DNA of 64,000 nt from Chloroflexi bacterium bin125 (GCA_002239025.1 MPNM01000005.1:95744-159743), one strand, 5' to 3'. Positions 53,059-61,787 are shown, counted from the stretch's first letter. Notes: generated by a model from the sequence alone, not told the origin. Made by a program: numbers and translations.

Positions 53059-53622
53059 ATGACCGATCCCGACGACCCACTGTTGCCATTTCTGATCGGC
53101 GAACTCGAACAAATCGAGGAAGTCGTCGGCATTCGCTCGCGTCTTATTGTGCCATCCGCTCCGCTGGCCGACTCATCGGACGACGTTCAGACGTTCCGTT
53201 GGACCTATCGCTTCACCTGGCAACAGGTTGAGCGCGGCCGGCGATATGTGATTCCGCTGCCTCGGGAGATTGCGTCGCTCGCGCTGCAGCCAGTCATCTC
53301 CGAGATCAACGGGCTTGCCCTCTCTGCGCTCGTGAACAGTTCGGAAGTCAGGAGGCGTAGCACGTCGGTCGAGGACTTGATGGCGGAACTGGGAGCACTC
53401 AGCGAAGGCAAAGAGGTGCGGACCCATCCGATTGGTGACGGATCGACGCTCGCGTATGTGCATGACGAATCGGTGTTGGCGCTGCCGGTGTCGGCAGTTG
53501 AGCGCAGGATCAGTTATCGCGCAGGACTCAGCGCCTATTCGAGCTCCGAGTTCGTTCGGATTGGATCGCTGCAAGTGCTCCAACCCGACTTCGTCTGGGT
53601 CATCTCCTCTGATTCTGGATAG
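53059..53622 (+). CDS. Protein of unknown function
   Basis: This 187-residue soluble protein has no signal peptide or recognisable catalytic motif. It is acidic, with a beta-rich middle (TFRWTYRFTWQQVERGRRYV) and a C-terminal QVLQPDFVWVISSD stretch. It lies between a family A repeat and the alcohol dehydrogenase gene, whose start is about 75 bases downstream of its stop. No family is recognised. It has normal base composition, and a shared transcript is possible. Confidence 0.65.
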   Translation: MTDPDDPLLPFLIGELEQIEEVVGIRSRLIVPSAPLADSSDDVQTFRWTYRFTWQQVERGRRYVIPLPREIASLALQPVISEINGLALSALVNSSEVRRRSTSVEDLMAELGALSEGKEVRTHPIGDGSTLAYVHDESVLALPVSAVERRISYRAGLSAYSSSEFVRIGSLQVLQPDFVWVISSDSG

Positions 53623-53696
53623 TGTTGAAGCTGTTAGATTCTTCACTGACTGAACCACTCCTAGAAAATGGTGCAGAAGAAGAAAGGACCAGACAA

Positions 53697-54740
53697 ATGA
53701 AAGCCGTCGTGATGGAGGGTGTCCGCCAGCCGTTGGTCGTGAAGGATTTCCCTGAACCGGTAATCGGGCCGAACGACGCGCTCGTACGGGTCGAGGCCTG
53801 CGGTGTTTGTCGCTCGGACTGGCACCTCTGGCAAGGCGACCTGTCGTGGGTTGGCTTTGAACTGCCGACTCCTTGCGTGTTGGGCCACGAATGGGCAGGC
53901 ACGGTCGAGGCAGTTGGCCCGGGCGTCGAACACATCCGTCCTGGCATGCGCGTGTTGACCCCGTTCCACAACGGCTGCGGCAACTGCAATATCTGCCGCA
54001 GCGGCATGCCCAACATCTGCGACACGCAGGGCGGGTTCGCGGGCGGCTTCGCACAGAAGGCGGCCATCTTCAACGCCGACTTCAACGCCATTCCGCTGCC
54101 GGACAACGTCTCATTCGAGGCGGGCGCGGCGATGGGCTGTCGCTTCATGACCTCCTACCACGGCGTCGCCGACCGCGGCGAAGTCTCAGGCGGCGACTGG
54201 GTCGTCGTAAACGGCTGTGGCGGCATCGGCCTCTCGGCCGTGCAGGTTGCGGCGGCACTCGGCGCGCAGGTGATCGCCGTTGACCTTGAAGAAGGCAAGC
54301 TCTCCCTAGCGCGCTCGCAAGGTGCAGTCGAGACGATCAACGCGATTGAGACTGATGTACCGACGCGCGTGCGCGAAATCACCGACGGCGGCGCCGACGT
54401 CTCGGTTGACGCCCTGGGCATTCGCGCGACGATGCTGAACTCGGTCAACTCCCTGCGCAAGGGTGGCGTCCATGTGCAGATCGGCATCACGTCGGCCGAT
54501 GAGTCAGGCGAAGTTGGATTGCCGATCGACTTCATCACGATGTCGGAAATCGAGTTTCGCGGCTCGCTGGGTCTACCCAACCAGAACTACCCGGCGATGT
54601 TGAACATGGTCGCGTCGGGCAAACTGGTACCGGAGACCATCGTCACCGAGACCATCTCGATCGACCAGGTGCCCGAGGTCGTCGACTCGATGACCACGTT
54701 CCAGACGACAGGCTTCGTCACGATCACGGACTTTGCCTGA
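53697..54740 (+). CDS. Zinc-dependent alcohol dehydrogenase family protein
   Basis: The ATG at 53697 follows AAAGGA and gives 347 residues. The catalytic zinc ligands are Cys in EACGVCRSDWH and His-Glu in VLGHEWAG, and a structural zinc site of four cysteines is CGNCNICRSGMPNIC. The NAD-binding motif is VNGCGGIGLSAVQ. It would oxidise an alcohol with NAD(P), or reduce an aldehyde. A longer frame upstream to 53622 overlaps the previous stop and is rejected. It is followed by a family D repeat. Confidence 0.92.
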   Translation: MKAVVMEGVRQPLVVKDFPEPVIGPNDALVRVEACGVCRSDWHLWQGDLSWVGFELPTPCVLGHEWAGTVEAVGPGVEHIRPGMRVLTPFHNGCGNCNICRSGMPNICDTQGGFAGGFAQKAAIFNADFNAIPLPDNVSFEAGAAMGCRFMTSYHGVADRGEVSGGDWVVVNGCGGIGLSAVQVAAALGAQVIAVDLEEGKLSLARSQGAVETINAIETDVPTRVREITDGGADVSVDALGIRATMLNSVNSLRKGGVHVQIGITSADESGEVGLPIDFITMSEIEFRGSLGLPNQNYPAMLNMVASGKLVPETIVTETISIDQVPEVVDSMTTFQTTGFVTITDFA

Positions 54741-54765
54741 TCTTCACGGACACCCGCCCCCTCTG

Positions 54766-54860
54766 ATCCCCTCTCCCCGAGGGAGAGGGTGAGGGTGAGG
54801 GCCCAGGCGCCACCGGAGAGCAGCCGACCCTCACCCAGCCCTCTCCCAGAAGGAGAGGGA
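54766..54860. repeat. Family D repeat, copy 2 (double)
   Basis: Two hairpin units flank a short centre: CCCCTCTCCCCGAGGGAGAG then GGTGAGGGTGAGG, and CCGACCCTCACCCAGCCCTC then CCAGAAGGAGAGGGA. It lies between the alcohol dehydrogenase and the deacetylase genes and may act as a terminator for the former. Confidence 0.75.
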
Positions 54861-54899
54861 GCATGACGTAGCCATCTCCCGGAGTCGGAATCGGCGACG

Positions 54900-55802
54900 A
54901 TGACCAACAACTGTCCCCATTGCAGATGGAGTGGCGAGCGCCGATTTTGCCCGGCCTGTGGCGCGGCGCTCTGGTCTCCCGACAGCGACGCGGGCGCAGC
55001 GGAATGCACCGTAGTGCTCTCCTTTGACGTTGACGGCTCGTCTGGCATGATCAATCGCGATCCACGCGTCGAGCACCGTCCATCGGCGCGTTCCTTTGGC
55101 GACTACGGCCCGACGGTTGCCGTTCCGCACATCTTGACAGCGCTGGCGCGAGCCGACGTACCTGCATCGTTCTATGTCCCGGGCTGGGTTGCAGAGCGCA
55201 ATCCGGCGACGGTCGAGCGGATTGCCGCAGCCGGACACGAGATTGGCCATCACGGATACCTGCACGAGCCGCCTGCGACGCTCTCGGCCGAGGAAGAAGC
55301 CGAAGTGCTCGACAAGGGCAGCGAGATTTTGCAGGGCATAACGGGCGAATCGGTGGCGGGTTATCGCTCGCCCTCGTGGGAGCTGAGCGATGTCTCGTTG
55401 CAGCTCATGGCCGAACGCGGCTTCAGGTACGACTCCTCACTCATGGGCTCAGACGCGCCCTATTGGGTCGCTGCAAGTGACTCCGCGCTCGTCGAGCTAC
55501 CGATCCACTGGGCCCTCGACGACTATCCCTACTTCGTCTTTGCCCCCACAGATGGACGCCGCCTGCAGGCGTCGCCCGAGCAGGTGGAATCGACCTGGCG
55601 CGATGCCTTCGACGAGATTCGTCGCCGCGGCGGAGTCTTCACACTGACGATGCATCCGTACATCATCGGCCGCCCTGGTCGCGTCGCGATGCTGGAGCGG
55701 TTGATCGGCTACATGCAGGCACAGCCGGGTGTGACGTTCTCACGCGCAGTCGACGTATGCGACGCCTTCGCCTCAGATTGGCCATCTGCGCGTCCTGGCT
55801 AG
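54900..55802 (+). CDS. Polysaccharide deacetylase with N-terminal zinc ribbon
   Basis: The 300-residue protein has a zinc ribbon CPHCRWSGERRFCPACG at residues 5-21 fused to a NodB-type deacetylase domain. The metal site motif is LSFDVDGS, followed by AGHEIGHHGYLHEPP and AGYRSPSWELS. The zinc ribbon is not usual for such enzymes. The catalytic domain would remove N-acetyl groups from a polysaccharide or act on other amides. It lacks a signal peptide, so it may act in the cytoplasm on a small substrate. It is transcribed after the family D repeat. Confidence 0.88.
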   Translation: MTNNCPHCRWSGERRFCPACGAALWSPDSDAGAAECTVVLSFDVDGSSGMINRDPRVEHRPSARSFGDYGPTVAVPHILTALARADVPASFYVPGWVAERNPATVERIAAAGHEIGHHGYLHEPPATLSAEEEAEVLDKGSEILQGITGESVAGYRSPSWELSDVSLQLMAERGFRYDSSLMGSDAPYWVAASDSALVELPIHWALDDYPYFVFAPTDGRRLQASPEQVESTWRDAFDEIRRRGGVFTLTMHPYIIGRPGRVAMLERLIGYMQAQPGVTFSRAVDVCDAFASDWPSARPG

Positions 55803-55900
55803 GGCTCGCTCGCCTAGGTCACCGCCACACGTAACCAGACACCGGATCAGCCCGACGGACATACGGCGATACGCTGATCTCCACAGAGAGACCTCAGCAA

Positions 55901-56518
55901 GTGCCAGCCAGTTCAGACACCGACCAGTTTCAACAAGCCATCAAGGCCATCGACGCGGCCAACGGCGATGACCCATTCACACTCACAGTCGACGGCGAAA
56001 CGTTGCCCAAGGAGCTAACACACTCGGCAATGATGACTCGTTGGGTACTTGAGTTGGATGCGGAAGCGTCTGAAGAGCTGCTGCTGGCCGCACGTGCGCA
56101 TCACATCCGACGTTGGATGATTCCTCGGTCAACGTTTCCAGCCGGGCGCACGTCCTATCTGCGCTGGCGCCAAGCGCTACATGCCGTCCACGCCGAGCTG
56201 ACCGCCGCGATCTTGGAGGAGTGTGGATACTCGCGCGCGACCGTTGAGCGTGTGGCCGCGCTCGTGCAAAAGGCAAACCTGCTGCAAAGCGGCGATCCCG
56301 ACGCTCAGACGCTTGAAGACGCCTTGTCGCTGGTGTTTTTCGATACGCAGCTTGAGCCGCTGCTTGACGACCTCGACGACCGCCAACTTCGCCGAGCGCT
56401 GGGCCGAACCTGGCGTAAGATGTCGCCGAATGGCCGAGCTGCGGCGCGGCGGCTGTCGCTCTCCGACCGTGCCGTCGAGACGTTGAGTCGGCTGGTGGAT
56501 GGATTCGCCGATGAGTGA
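55901..56518 (+). CDS. DUF4202-family protein
   Basis: The GTG at 55901 gives a 205-residue all-helical protein. Its pattern fits what I recall of DUF4202: AIDAANGDDPFTL, LTHSAMMTRWVLEL, LAARAHHIRRWMIPRSTFPA and an acidic C-terminal segment with DALSLVFFDTQLEPL. The histidine/arginine-rich HHIRRW stretch suggests a metal or phosphate site. Its role is unknown. The stop overlaps the start of the methyltransferase gene by eight bases, so they are coupled. Confidence 0.82.
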   Translation: MPASSDTDQFQQAIKAIDAANGDDPFTLTVDGETLPKELTHSAMMTRWVLELDAEASEELLLAARAHHIRRWMIPRSTFPAGRTSYLRWRQALHAVHAELTAAILEECGYSRATVERVAALVQKANLLQSGDPDAQTLEDALSLVFFDTQLEPLLDDLDDRQLRRALGRTWRKMSPNGRAAARRLSLSDRAVETLSRLVDGFADE

Positions 56519-57320
56519 GACGCCGCGGGACCGCTACACGCATGGTCACCATGAGTCGGTGGTGCAGTCTCATGCGCGCCGTCGCGCGGAGGTCGAAGCC
56601 TGGTTTCTGCTGCCTCGCCTCAGCGCGGGAATGCGACTTTTGGACGCAGGTTGCGGTCCCGGCACAATCACGGCGGGACTGGCCCGCGCGGTCTCGCCTG
56701 GTGAGGTGGTCGGTCTCGACGCTGCTGACGCGGTACTCGACCACGCTCGCGCTCACATCGCAGAGGAATCGGTAAGCAACGTGGAGTTCGTTGCGGGCGA
56801 TATCTACGCCCTCGACTTTGCCGACGCAGAGTTTGATGTCGTCTATGCGAACCAGCTACTGCAACACCTGACCGATCCTGTGCGCGCGATCAGCGAGATG
56901 CGGCGGGTGCTCAAACCTGGCGGAATGCTCGCGGTCCGCGATGCGGATTACGCAACGATGTCGCCGCATCCAAAATTCCCAGACTTTCTCGACTGGAACC
57001 GTCTCTATCACGAAGTTGCCTACCGAAATCAGGCCGAGCCCGACGCTGGCCGCACGCTGCCCGCCTGGGTGCGCGCTGCAGGCTTTCCCCAAATCGAGAT
57101 TCACCCGAACGTCGTGGCGATGGACGGCGAAGACGCAAGAATCTGGGGTCGAACCTGGTCGCAGCGAATTCTTTACAGCGGCATCGCCGACCAGGCGATC
57201 GAGTACGGCTATGCGAATCGGGCAGAGTTACAGAAACTGTCGGACGGCTGGGCAACCTGGGCGAAATCGGAGCAGCCGTTCTTCATGTTCACCCAAATCG
57301 CCGTACTAGCGACCCGCTAG
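56511..57320 (+). CDS. SAM-dependent methyltransferase
   Basis: The ATG at 56511 overlaps the DUF4202 stop; an in-frame ATG four codons earlier (56499) also exists. The 269-residue protein has class I methyltransferase motifs: LLDAGCGPGTITAGLA (motif I), VVGLDAADAVLDHARAH (with an acidic residue), VEFVAGDIYALDFADAEFDVV and the loop LKPGGMLAVRD. It resembles UbiE/Methyltransf_11 enzymes. The methyl acceptor is unknown. The gene pair 55901-57320 looks like a two-gene operon. Confidence 0.9.
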   Translation: MSETPRDRYTHGHHESVVQSHARRRAEVEAWFLLPRLSAGMRLLDAGCGPGTITAGLARAVSPGEVVGLDAADAVLDHARAHIAEESVSNVEFVAGDIYALDFADAEFDVVYANQLLQHLTDPVRAISEMRRVLKPGGMLAVRDADYATMSPHPKFPDFLDWNRLYHEVAYRNQAEPDAGRTLPAWVRAAGFPQIEIHPNVVAMDGEDARIWGRTWSQRILYSGIADQAIEYGYANRAELQKLSDGWATWAKSEQPFFMFTQIAVLATR

Positions 57321-57559
57321 TCAGCGACCTCTGCCTGTCCCTGTTCGCGATCGCGCCGCTTGGATCGGATCGCGGTGAGTGTGTAGTCGCGAATCAGATG
57401 GTCACTACGGAGCCCTGTTGCTCTCGATTCTTCGCCAATCTCCCGGATTTCATCACTGGAGAATCGTAGCTCCAGAATCACGCCTGGGTTCTCAGCCACA
57501 ATCACCTCAACCGGCTCGTCTTCGAAGTCAGAATCCGGAAATCTCTCGTCGTGTGTCAT
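57317..57559 (-). CDS. Putative antitoxin of a BrnTA-like pair
   Basis: The ATG at 57559 overlaps the stop of the upstream toxin-like gene (ATGA). The 80-residue protein is acidic and contains ELRFSSDEIREIGEESRATG, which resembles a ribbon-helix-helix antitoxin segment, followed by HLIRDYTLTAIRSKRR. Position after the toxin gene is the order of BrnT-BrnA systems. It would neutralise the toxin and autoregulate the operon. Its stop overlaps the convergent methyltransferase stop by four bases. Confidence 0.65.
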   Translation of the reverse strand: MTHDERFPDSDFEDEPVEVIVAENPGVILELRFSSDEIREIGEESRATGLRSDHLIRDYTLTAIRSKRRDREQGQAEVAD

Positions 57560-57879
57560 AGTTGGTTTCGCCTGCCGCCTGGTTGTTGATATCTCGTTTG
57601 GTCGCCCTGGCTGGACCGCCAACCAGTAACAACATGCGCTCGACCAGCGCGGTCAGGATGTTCAATGATAATCGTCAGGAGTTGGCCTGTCCGCCCCGGG
57701 CCAATCATCTTCCAGCGCTTTGACTCATTCGCACGTCGTCGAGCCCGACGACCCCTGTTCGGTAGGAACTTGGGATTTCCACGAAGAACCGCATCCGCGT
57801 CATCTGGATCCAATCCGTGACCGAAGAGTTCCTCAATTGACGCGACATTGAACGTCAAGTCATTGACAAACCTAGGCAC
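57556..57879 (-). CDS. BrnT/DUF4258-like toxin
   Basis: The GTG at 57879 gives a 107-residue basic protein. It contains FNVASIEELFGHGLDPDDAD near the start, then a run of basic residues RRARRRANESKRWKMIG, and QLLTIIIEHPDRAGRAHVVTGW at the C-terminal side, the beta-sheet pattern of BrnT and RelE-fold ribonucleases. The gene comes before its antitoxin, as in BrnTA. It would cleave or block translation-related RNA when unbound. Family assignment is by pattern only. Confidence 0.6.
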   Translation of the reverse strand: MPRFVNDLTFNVASIEELFGHGLDPDDADAVLRGNPKFLPNRGRRARRRANESKRWKMIGPGRTGQLLTIIIEHPDRAGRAHVVTGWRSSQGDQTRYQQPGGRRNQL

Positions 57880-57927
57880 GAGGCACCGATGCTCTTCTCG
57901 CTAACTCGAATTCGCGTCGGGCCTCGC

Positions 57928-58305
57928 TCAGTCGAACACCACCTCGATTAGCGGCGAACCATCGACCCACTCCTGCACGTTGCCCTCGTTGATGAACTCG
58001 CTTAGTTTCTTGGCTGAAAGGAAGACGCTGCGCTTCTCGGCCGGATCGGTGATTGGCCTGGCAGTTCCATCGAGGTCGGCTTGGGTTGACTCCTTGAAGT
58101 GGAACGTGATTGCCGGATTCGCGACGACGTTGGCGTACCACGAACGCGGACCGGGACGGCCCGTGATGTAGTAGCGGTCGTCAACGTTGTGGAACCAGAT
58201 CTCGAGCCGTTTCGGCTCGCCGCTACTGCGGCCGATCGTAGTGATGTCGATCACCAGATCGTTCGCCAGCGCGCAGGCGATTCCAGGGTCGGATGCTGAG
58301 CTCAT
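57928..58305 (-). CDS. Deazaflavin-dependent nitroreductase family (DUF385-like) protein
   Basis: The Met at 58305 overlaps the ogt stop (ATGA). The 125-residue protein has the split beta-barrel pattern of the F420-dependent nitroreductase family: DITTIGRSSGEPKRLEIWFH, then YYITGRPGPRSWYANVVANP, where the serine/tyrosine segments contact the cofactor. Such proteins bind F420 or heme. The reaction here is unknown. Coupled translation with ogt suggests a shared operon but not a shared pathway. Confidence 0.85.
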   Translation of the reverse strand: MSSASDPGIACALANDLVIDITTIGRSSGEPKRLEIWFHNVDDRYYITGRPGPRSWYANVVANPAITFHFKESTQADLDGTARPITDPAEKRSVFLSAKKLSEFINEGNVQEWVDGSPLIEVVFD

Positions 58306-58829
58306 ATGATGTTTCCGTTTCGCTGATGTTCCGAGGTCGTGATGTGGCTGCGTTCGTGATCGAGGAACCACTCCTTGCGATGCAGCCCACCGCCGTAGCC
58401 GCCGAGGCCGCCGTCGGAGCGGACAATCCGGTGGCAGGGTACGGCGATCCCAACCGGATTGCGCCCGGTCGCAGTTCCAACGGCGCGATACGCCGACGGC
58501 TTCCCAACGGCCTGCGCGATCTCCTGGTACGACGCGGTCTGTCCTGCCGGCACATCACGAATGGCCTGCCAGACAGCCCGCTGAAACTCGGTCCCGTCGG
58601 GATCTATCTCGATCTGATCAAGTGCCTCGACATCGCCCGCGAAATAGGCCGCCACCGAGTCGCGCACGCGCGCGGCAACCTCGCTCAGGTCCTCTCCCTG
58701 ATGGGCTTCGTCGGGCTCGACGACCGGGCGTGCCCAGGTCTCCACGAACCCGGCCTCTCGCAACGCGCCATCCCGGATCGCCAGATACATCGTGCCCAGC
58801 GGTGTCTCGACCCAGCATTGCTCATTCAT
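58302..58829 (-). CDS. ogt: Methylated-DNA-protein-cysteine methyltransferase
   Basis: The Met at 58829 gives 175 residues. The active-site motif VPCHRIV, with the acceptor cysteine, and RAVGTATGRNP before it, plus the helix-turn-helix AVWQAIRDVPAGQTASY, identify an O6-alkylguanine-DNA alkyltransferase of the Ogt/MGMT type. It removes alkyl groups from guanine in DNA and is inactivated by the reaction. It is translationally coupled to the downstream DUF385-like gene. Confidence 0.93.
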   Translation of the reverse strand: MNEQCWVETPLGTMYLAIRDGALREAGFVETWARPVVEPDEAHQGEDLSEVAARVRDSVAAYFAGDVEALDQIEIDPDGTEFQRAVWQAIRDVPAGQTASYQEIAQAVGKPSAYRAVGTATGRNPVGIAVPCHRIVRSDGGLGGYGGGLHRKEWFLDHERSHITTSEHQRNGNII

Positions 58830-58966
58830 GGTTCTCGCCTCCGGATTTCGAGTTGCGGATAGCCTACGAAAGATGTCAGTAGAACGCAAGTGCTATGCTG
58901 CCGTACGAGGACGAGTTGCGCGATACGCTGCGATGCAGAATCGCCGTTGGGCAGTTGGGAGCCGAC

Positions 58967-60070
58967 ATGTCGGAGCGTGACAACCGAGCCGTGCGCTTGA
59001 CCGATCTGGCGCGTTGCGGCGGTTGAGGCTCGAAGTTTGGCCCCGAGGGGCTGGCGCACGTGTTGCGCCATCTCGGCCCGCAGTTTCCGCCCGAGCAGCA
59101 TCCCGAGTTGCTCGTCGGCCTCGACCGACCCGACGACGCAGCGGTCTACGCGCTCGACGACGAACGTGCGCTTGTGCAGACGCTCGATTTCTTCGCGCCG
59201 TTGGTCGACGACCCGTACCAGTTCGGCGCAATCGCGGCCGCCAATGCCATGTCGGATGTCTACGCAATGGGCGGGCGCGTCCTCTTCGCGCTCAACATCG
59301 CCGCCTTCCCCGAGGACTTACCGCCGGAGGTCATCGCGGACGTCCTGCGCGGCGGCGCCGACAAGGTCCGTGAGGCTGGCGCCGTCGTCGCCGGCGGACA
59401 CACGATCATTGACGAGGAGCCCAAGTTCGGCCTTGCCGTCACTGGCGAAGTCGCGCGCGAACTGATACGCACAACCGGCGGCGCACAGCCGGGCGACACG
59501 ATCATCCTGACCAAGGAAATCGGCACCGGCGTCCTGATTGGCGCGAACCAGCAGGGCGCGGTGTCAGAAGAGCACTGGGACGGCGCCGTCTCGCAAATGA
59601 TGTCGCTGAACCGGGATGCGGCCGAAGTCTCATCAGCATCCGACCTGGCGCAGGGCGTCCACGCGATCGCCGACGTGACTGGTTTCGGACTCGCTGGACA
59701 CCTGCATGAGATGTCGGAACTGAGCGATGCCGCGATCGAGATTGACCTCGGCGCAGCGCCGGCACTGGGTGGACTCTCGGAGTCCGTGGCAGCCGGATTC
59801 GGCAGCGGCGGACAGAGTCGCAATCGCGAATACTATGGCGCGCGCCTGACCGTCGAGGGCGACCGCGAACTGACCGCCTTCGAGGAAGCTCTGCTCTACG
59901 ACCCGCAAACATCCGGAGGCCTGCTGATCTCTGCGGGCATCATCGAGGCGCCGCATCTGATCCACGAACTCCAGCAACGCGGCGTCAAGGCGACGCCCGT
60001 CGCACGCGTGATTGAATCCGCCACAGGCGGGCGACTGAGCGTCCGCCCAACGGAGACCCCGCGTGTCTGA
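58967..60070 (+). CDS. selD: Selenophosphate synthase, predicted selenoprotein (in-frame UGA)
   Basis: Reading from the ATG at 58967 (GGGAG upstream) gives MSERDNRAVRLTDLARCGG, then TGA at 59024-59026, then GSKFGPEGLAHVLRHLG, continuing in frame to the stop at 60068-60070 (367 residues). The TGA replaces the catalytic Cys17 of E. coli SelD, with the lysine of the (C/U)-G-x-K motif at the right spacing (codon 23). Later ATPase motifs include ANAMSDVYAMGGRVLFALN and VVAGGHTI. It makes selenophosphate from selenide and ATP. The stop overlaps lhgO by eight bases. Confidence 0.9.
59027..59070 (+). promoter_or_regulatory. Candidate bacterial SECIS element of selD
   Basis: Just after the UGA the mRNA can form GCCC(CGAG)GGGC at 59040-59051 and a seven-pair stem TGGCGCA/TGCGCCA with loop CGUGU at 59052-59070. 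Bacterial SECIS loops lie about 16-37 bases after the UGA; both loops fall in that range. Which one binds SelB is not resolved by eye. Confidence 0.5.
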
Positions 60071-61304
60071 CACATCGGACACACCGGCAAGCGGGGACGC
60101 CGATATCGCCGTTATCGGCGCGGGCATCCTCGGTCTCTCCACTGCGATGGCCCTCGCCACATCGCACGACGACCTGCGCGTCGTCGCGCTGGAGCAGGAA
60201 TCCGGCGTCGGACGACACCAGAGCGGCAACAACTCGGGCGTGATTCACTCCGGGCTGTACTACCGACCAGGCTCGGCCAAGGCTCGCATGGCCGTGGCCG
60301 GCGCAGAGCGGATGTACGCCTTCTGCGAGGAGCACGGCATCGGCGCAGAGCGCTGCGGCAAGGTCGTTGTCGCAACTCACGAGTCCGAAATCGAGCGGAT
60401 GCGCGAGCTGCACCGTCGCGGCGACGCCAACGGCGTGCCCGACATCCGCGAGCTCGGGCCCGACGAGCTCCGCGAGTTCGAGCCCAACGCGGCCGGCGTC
60501 GCCGCGCTGCACATTCCCTCGACTGGCATCGCCGACTACCGAGGCGTCTGCGAGAAGTACCGTGAGCTGCTGGAGTCGGCTGGCGGATCGGTGCGGCTGC
60601 GTTCTCGAGTTTCGGGCGTTCGCGTCGACGCCGACGGCGTCCGGCTCGCCACGACGACCGGCGTCGTACGGGCGAAGCACGTCGTCAACTGCGCCGGACT
60701 GCAGGCCGACCGCATCGCTCGGCGGGCGGGCGCGTCCGAAGCACGCGACCTGCGCATCGTCCCGTTTCGCGGCGAGTACTACGACCTCGTGCCCTCGGCG
60801 CGGCACATGCTCAAGAACCTGATCTATCCTGTGCCCGACCCGGCTTTCCCGTTCCTCGGCGTGCATTTCACGCGGCGGCTGGACGGCACCGTCGAGGCGG
60901 GCCCCAACGCCGTCCTGGCGCTCAAGCGCGAGGGCTACCGCTGGCGCGACATCTCCGCCCGCGACACGGCGGAGTCGCTCACCTGGCCTGGCTTCCTCAG
61001 TCTGGCCAAGGGCAACTGGCAGACCGGCCTAGGAGAAATCTGGCGCAGCGCCAACAAACCCGCTTTCGTCAACGCCCTCCAGCGCCTGATGCCCAACCTC
61101 GAACCCGATCAACTCACCCGAGGAGGAGCCGGAGTCAGAGCCCAAGCCCTCCGCCGAGACGGCACCCTCGCCGACGACTTCGAAATCGCCCACCAGGATC
61201 GAATGATCCACGTCCTGAACGCCCCCAGCCCCGGAGCCACGGCCAGCCTGCTAATCGGCGAAGAAATCGCATCACTCGCTCAGTCAAGCTGGCTGGGTGG
61301 CTAG
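60063..61304 (+). CDS. lhgO: L-2-hydroxyglutarate oxidase
   Basis: The GTG at 60063 overlaps the selD stop by eight bases. The 413-residue FAD enzyme has the dinucleotide fold DIAVIGAGILGLSTAMALA, then VGRHQSGNNSGVIHSGLYY (typical of LhgO), and VNCAGLQADRIARRAG, with a C-terminal PFLGVHFTRRLDG. It oxidises L-2-hydroxyglutarate to 2-oxoglutarate and passes electrons to the membrane quinone pool. The family motif order and length match. Its coupling to selD is unusual and may be only positional. Confidence 0.93.
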   Translation: MSDTSDTPASGDADIAVIGAGILGLSTAMALATSHDDLRVVALEQESGVGRHQSGNNSGVIHSGLYYRPGSAKARMAVAGAERMYAFCEEHGIGAERCGKVVVATHESEIERMRELHRRGDANGVPDIRELGPDELREFEPNAAGVAALHIPSTGIADYRGVCEKYRELLESAGGSVRLRSRVSGVRVDADGVRLATTTGVVRAKHVVNCAGLQADRIARRAGASEARDLRIVPFRGEYYDLVPSARHMLKNLIYPVPDPAFPFLGVHFTRRLDGTVEAGPNAVLALKREGYRWRDISARDTAESLTWPGFLSLAKGNWQTGLGEIWRSANKPAFVNALQRLMPNLEPDQLTRGGAGVRAQALRRDGTLADDFEIAHQDRMIHVLNAPSPGATASLLIGEEIASLAQSSWLGG

Positions 61305-61532
61305 TCTTCCACGATGGCGATTTCCATCCCAATCTGATCCGACGCCTTCGCTGAGGCCGACCTCCGTGACCAATCTGCATTCAACGAGCTGCTTGATGCA
61401 CCGTCAGGATTCGATTCTTTCGTCAGCGCGGCTCGCGATGTCCTCAACGCGAAGGTACTGCTCGACTGTGTCGCGGGCCTGTTCGTTGAGGGCGAACGGA
61501 TCGAGTGGCTTGGATCGTCTCCCGCATTTGAG
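61305..61532. other. Intergenic region with a possible gene remnant
   Basis: A plus-strand open frame without a start codon runs from about 61340 to 61635 and reads like coding sequence, for example SAFNELLDAPSGFDSFVSAA and AFELVDVAATVHA. It overlaps the toxin gene end on the other strand. It could be the tail of a lost gene. It is not called as a gene. Confidence 0.35.
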
Positions 61533-61787
61533 CTAGTAGATGTGGCCGCGACTGTCCACGCCTGTGACCGTGAAGGCACGCCGGGCATCATCCCGGATTA
61601 CCAGAATCCGATACCCACCAACTCGAATCGATAGCTCGGGCCGATTCTTCAGCGCCTTCAGAAACTGCGCGTTCGGATCGGTCTGGAGTGTTTCCAGCCG
61701 GGCGCGAATACGGCGTTGAACGTAGTCGGGAAAGCGAGCGATGCGGCGCTGATACTTGCGCGGCATCTCAACGCGGTACTCCGGCAT
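61533..61787 (-). CDS. RelE/ParE-type toxin
   Basis: The 84-residue basic protein starts MPEYRVEMPRKYQRRIARFP and has PELSIRVGGYRILVIRDD near the C-terminus, followed by FTVTGVDSRGHIY. This is the RelE/ParE fold: a basic N-terminal helix pair and a beta-sheet with a conserved Arg in SIRVGGYR. It would cleave mRNA on the ribosome or inhibit gyrase. Its start overlaps the stop of the upstream repeat protein (TGATG), giving an antitoxin-first operon. Confidence 0.88.
   Translation of the reverse strand: MPEYRVEMPRKYQRRIARFPDYVQRRIRARLETLQTDPNAQFLKALKNRPELSIRVGGYRILVIRDDARRAFTVTGVDSRGHIY

Noticed and set aside
59060..60070. SelD start at the GTG/ATG-like codon at 59060
   Set aside because: This start would remove the conserved N-terminus and active site; the upstream frame through the UGA preserves them.
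61340..61635. Plus-strand open frame without a start codon
   Set aside because: It reads like coding sequence but has no start, overlaps the toxin gene end, and could be a remnant only; listed as an intergenic note instead.
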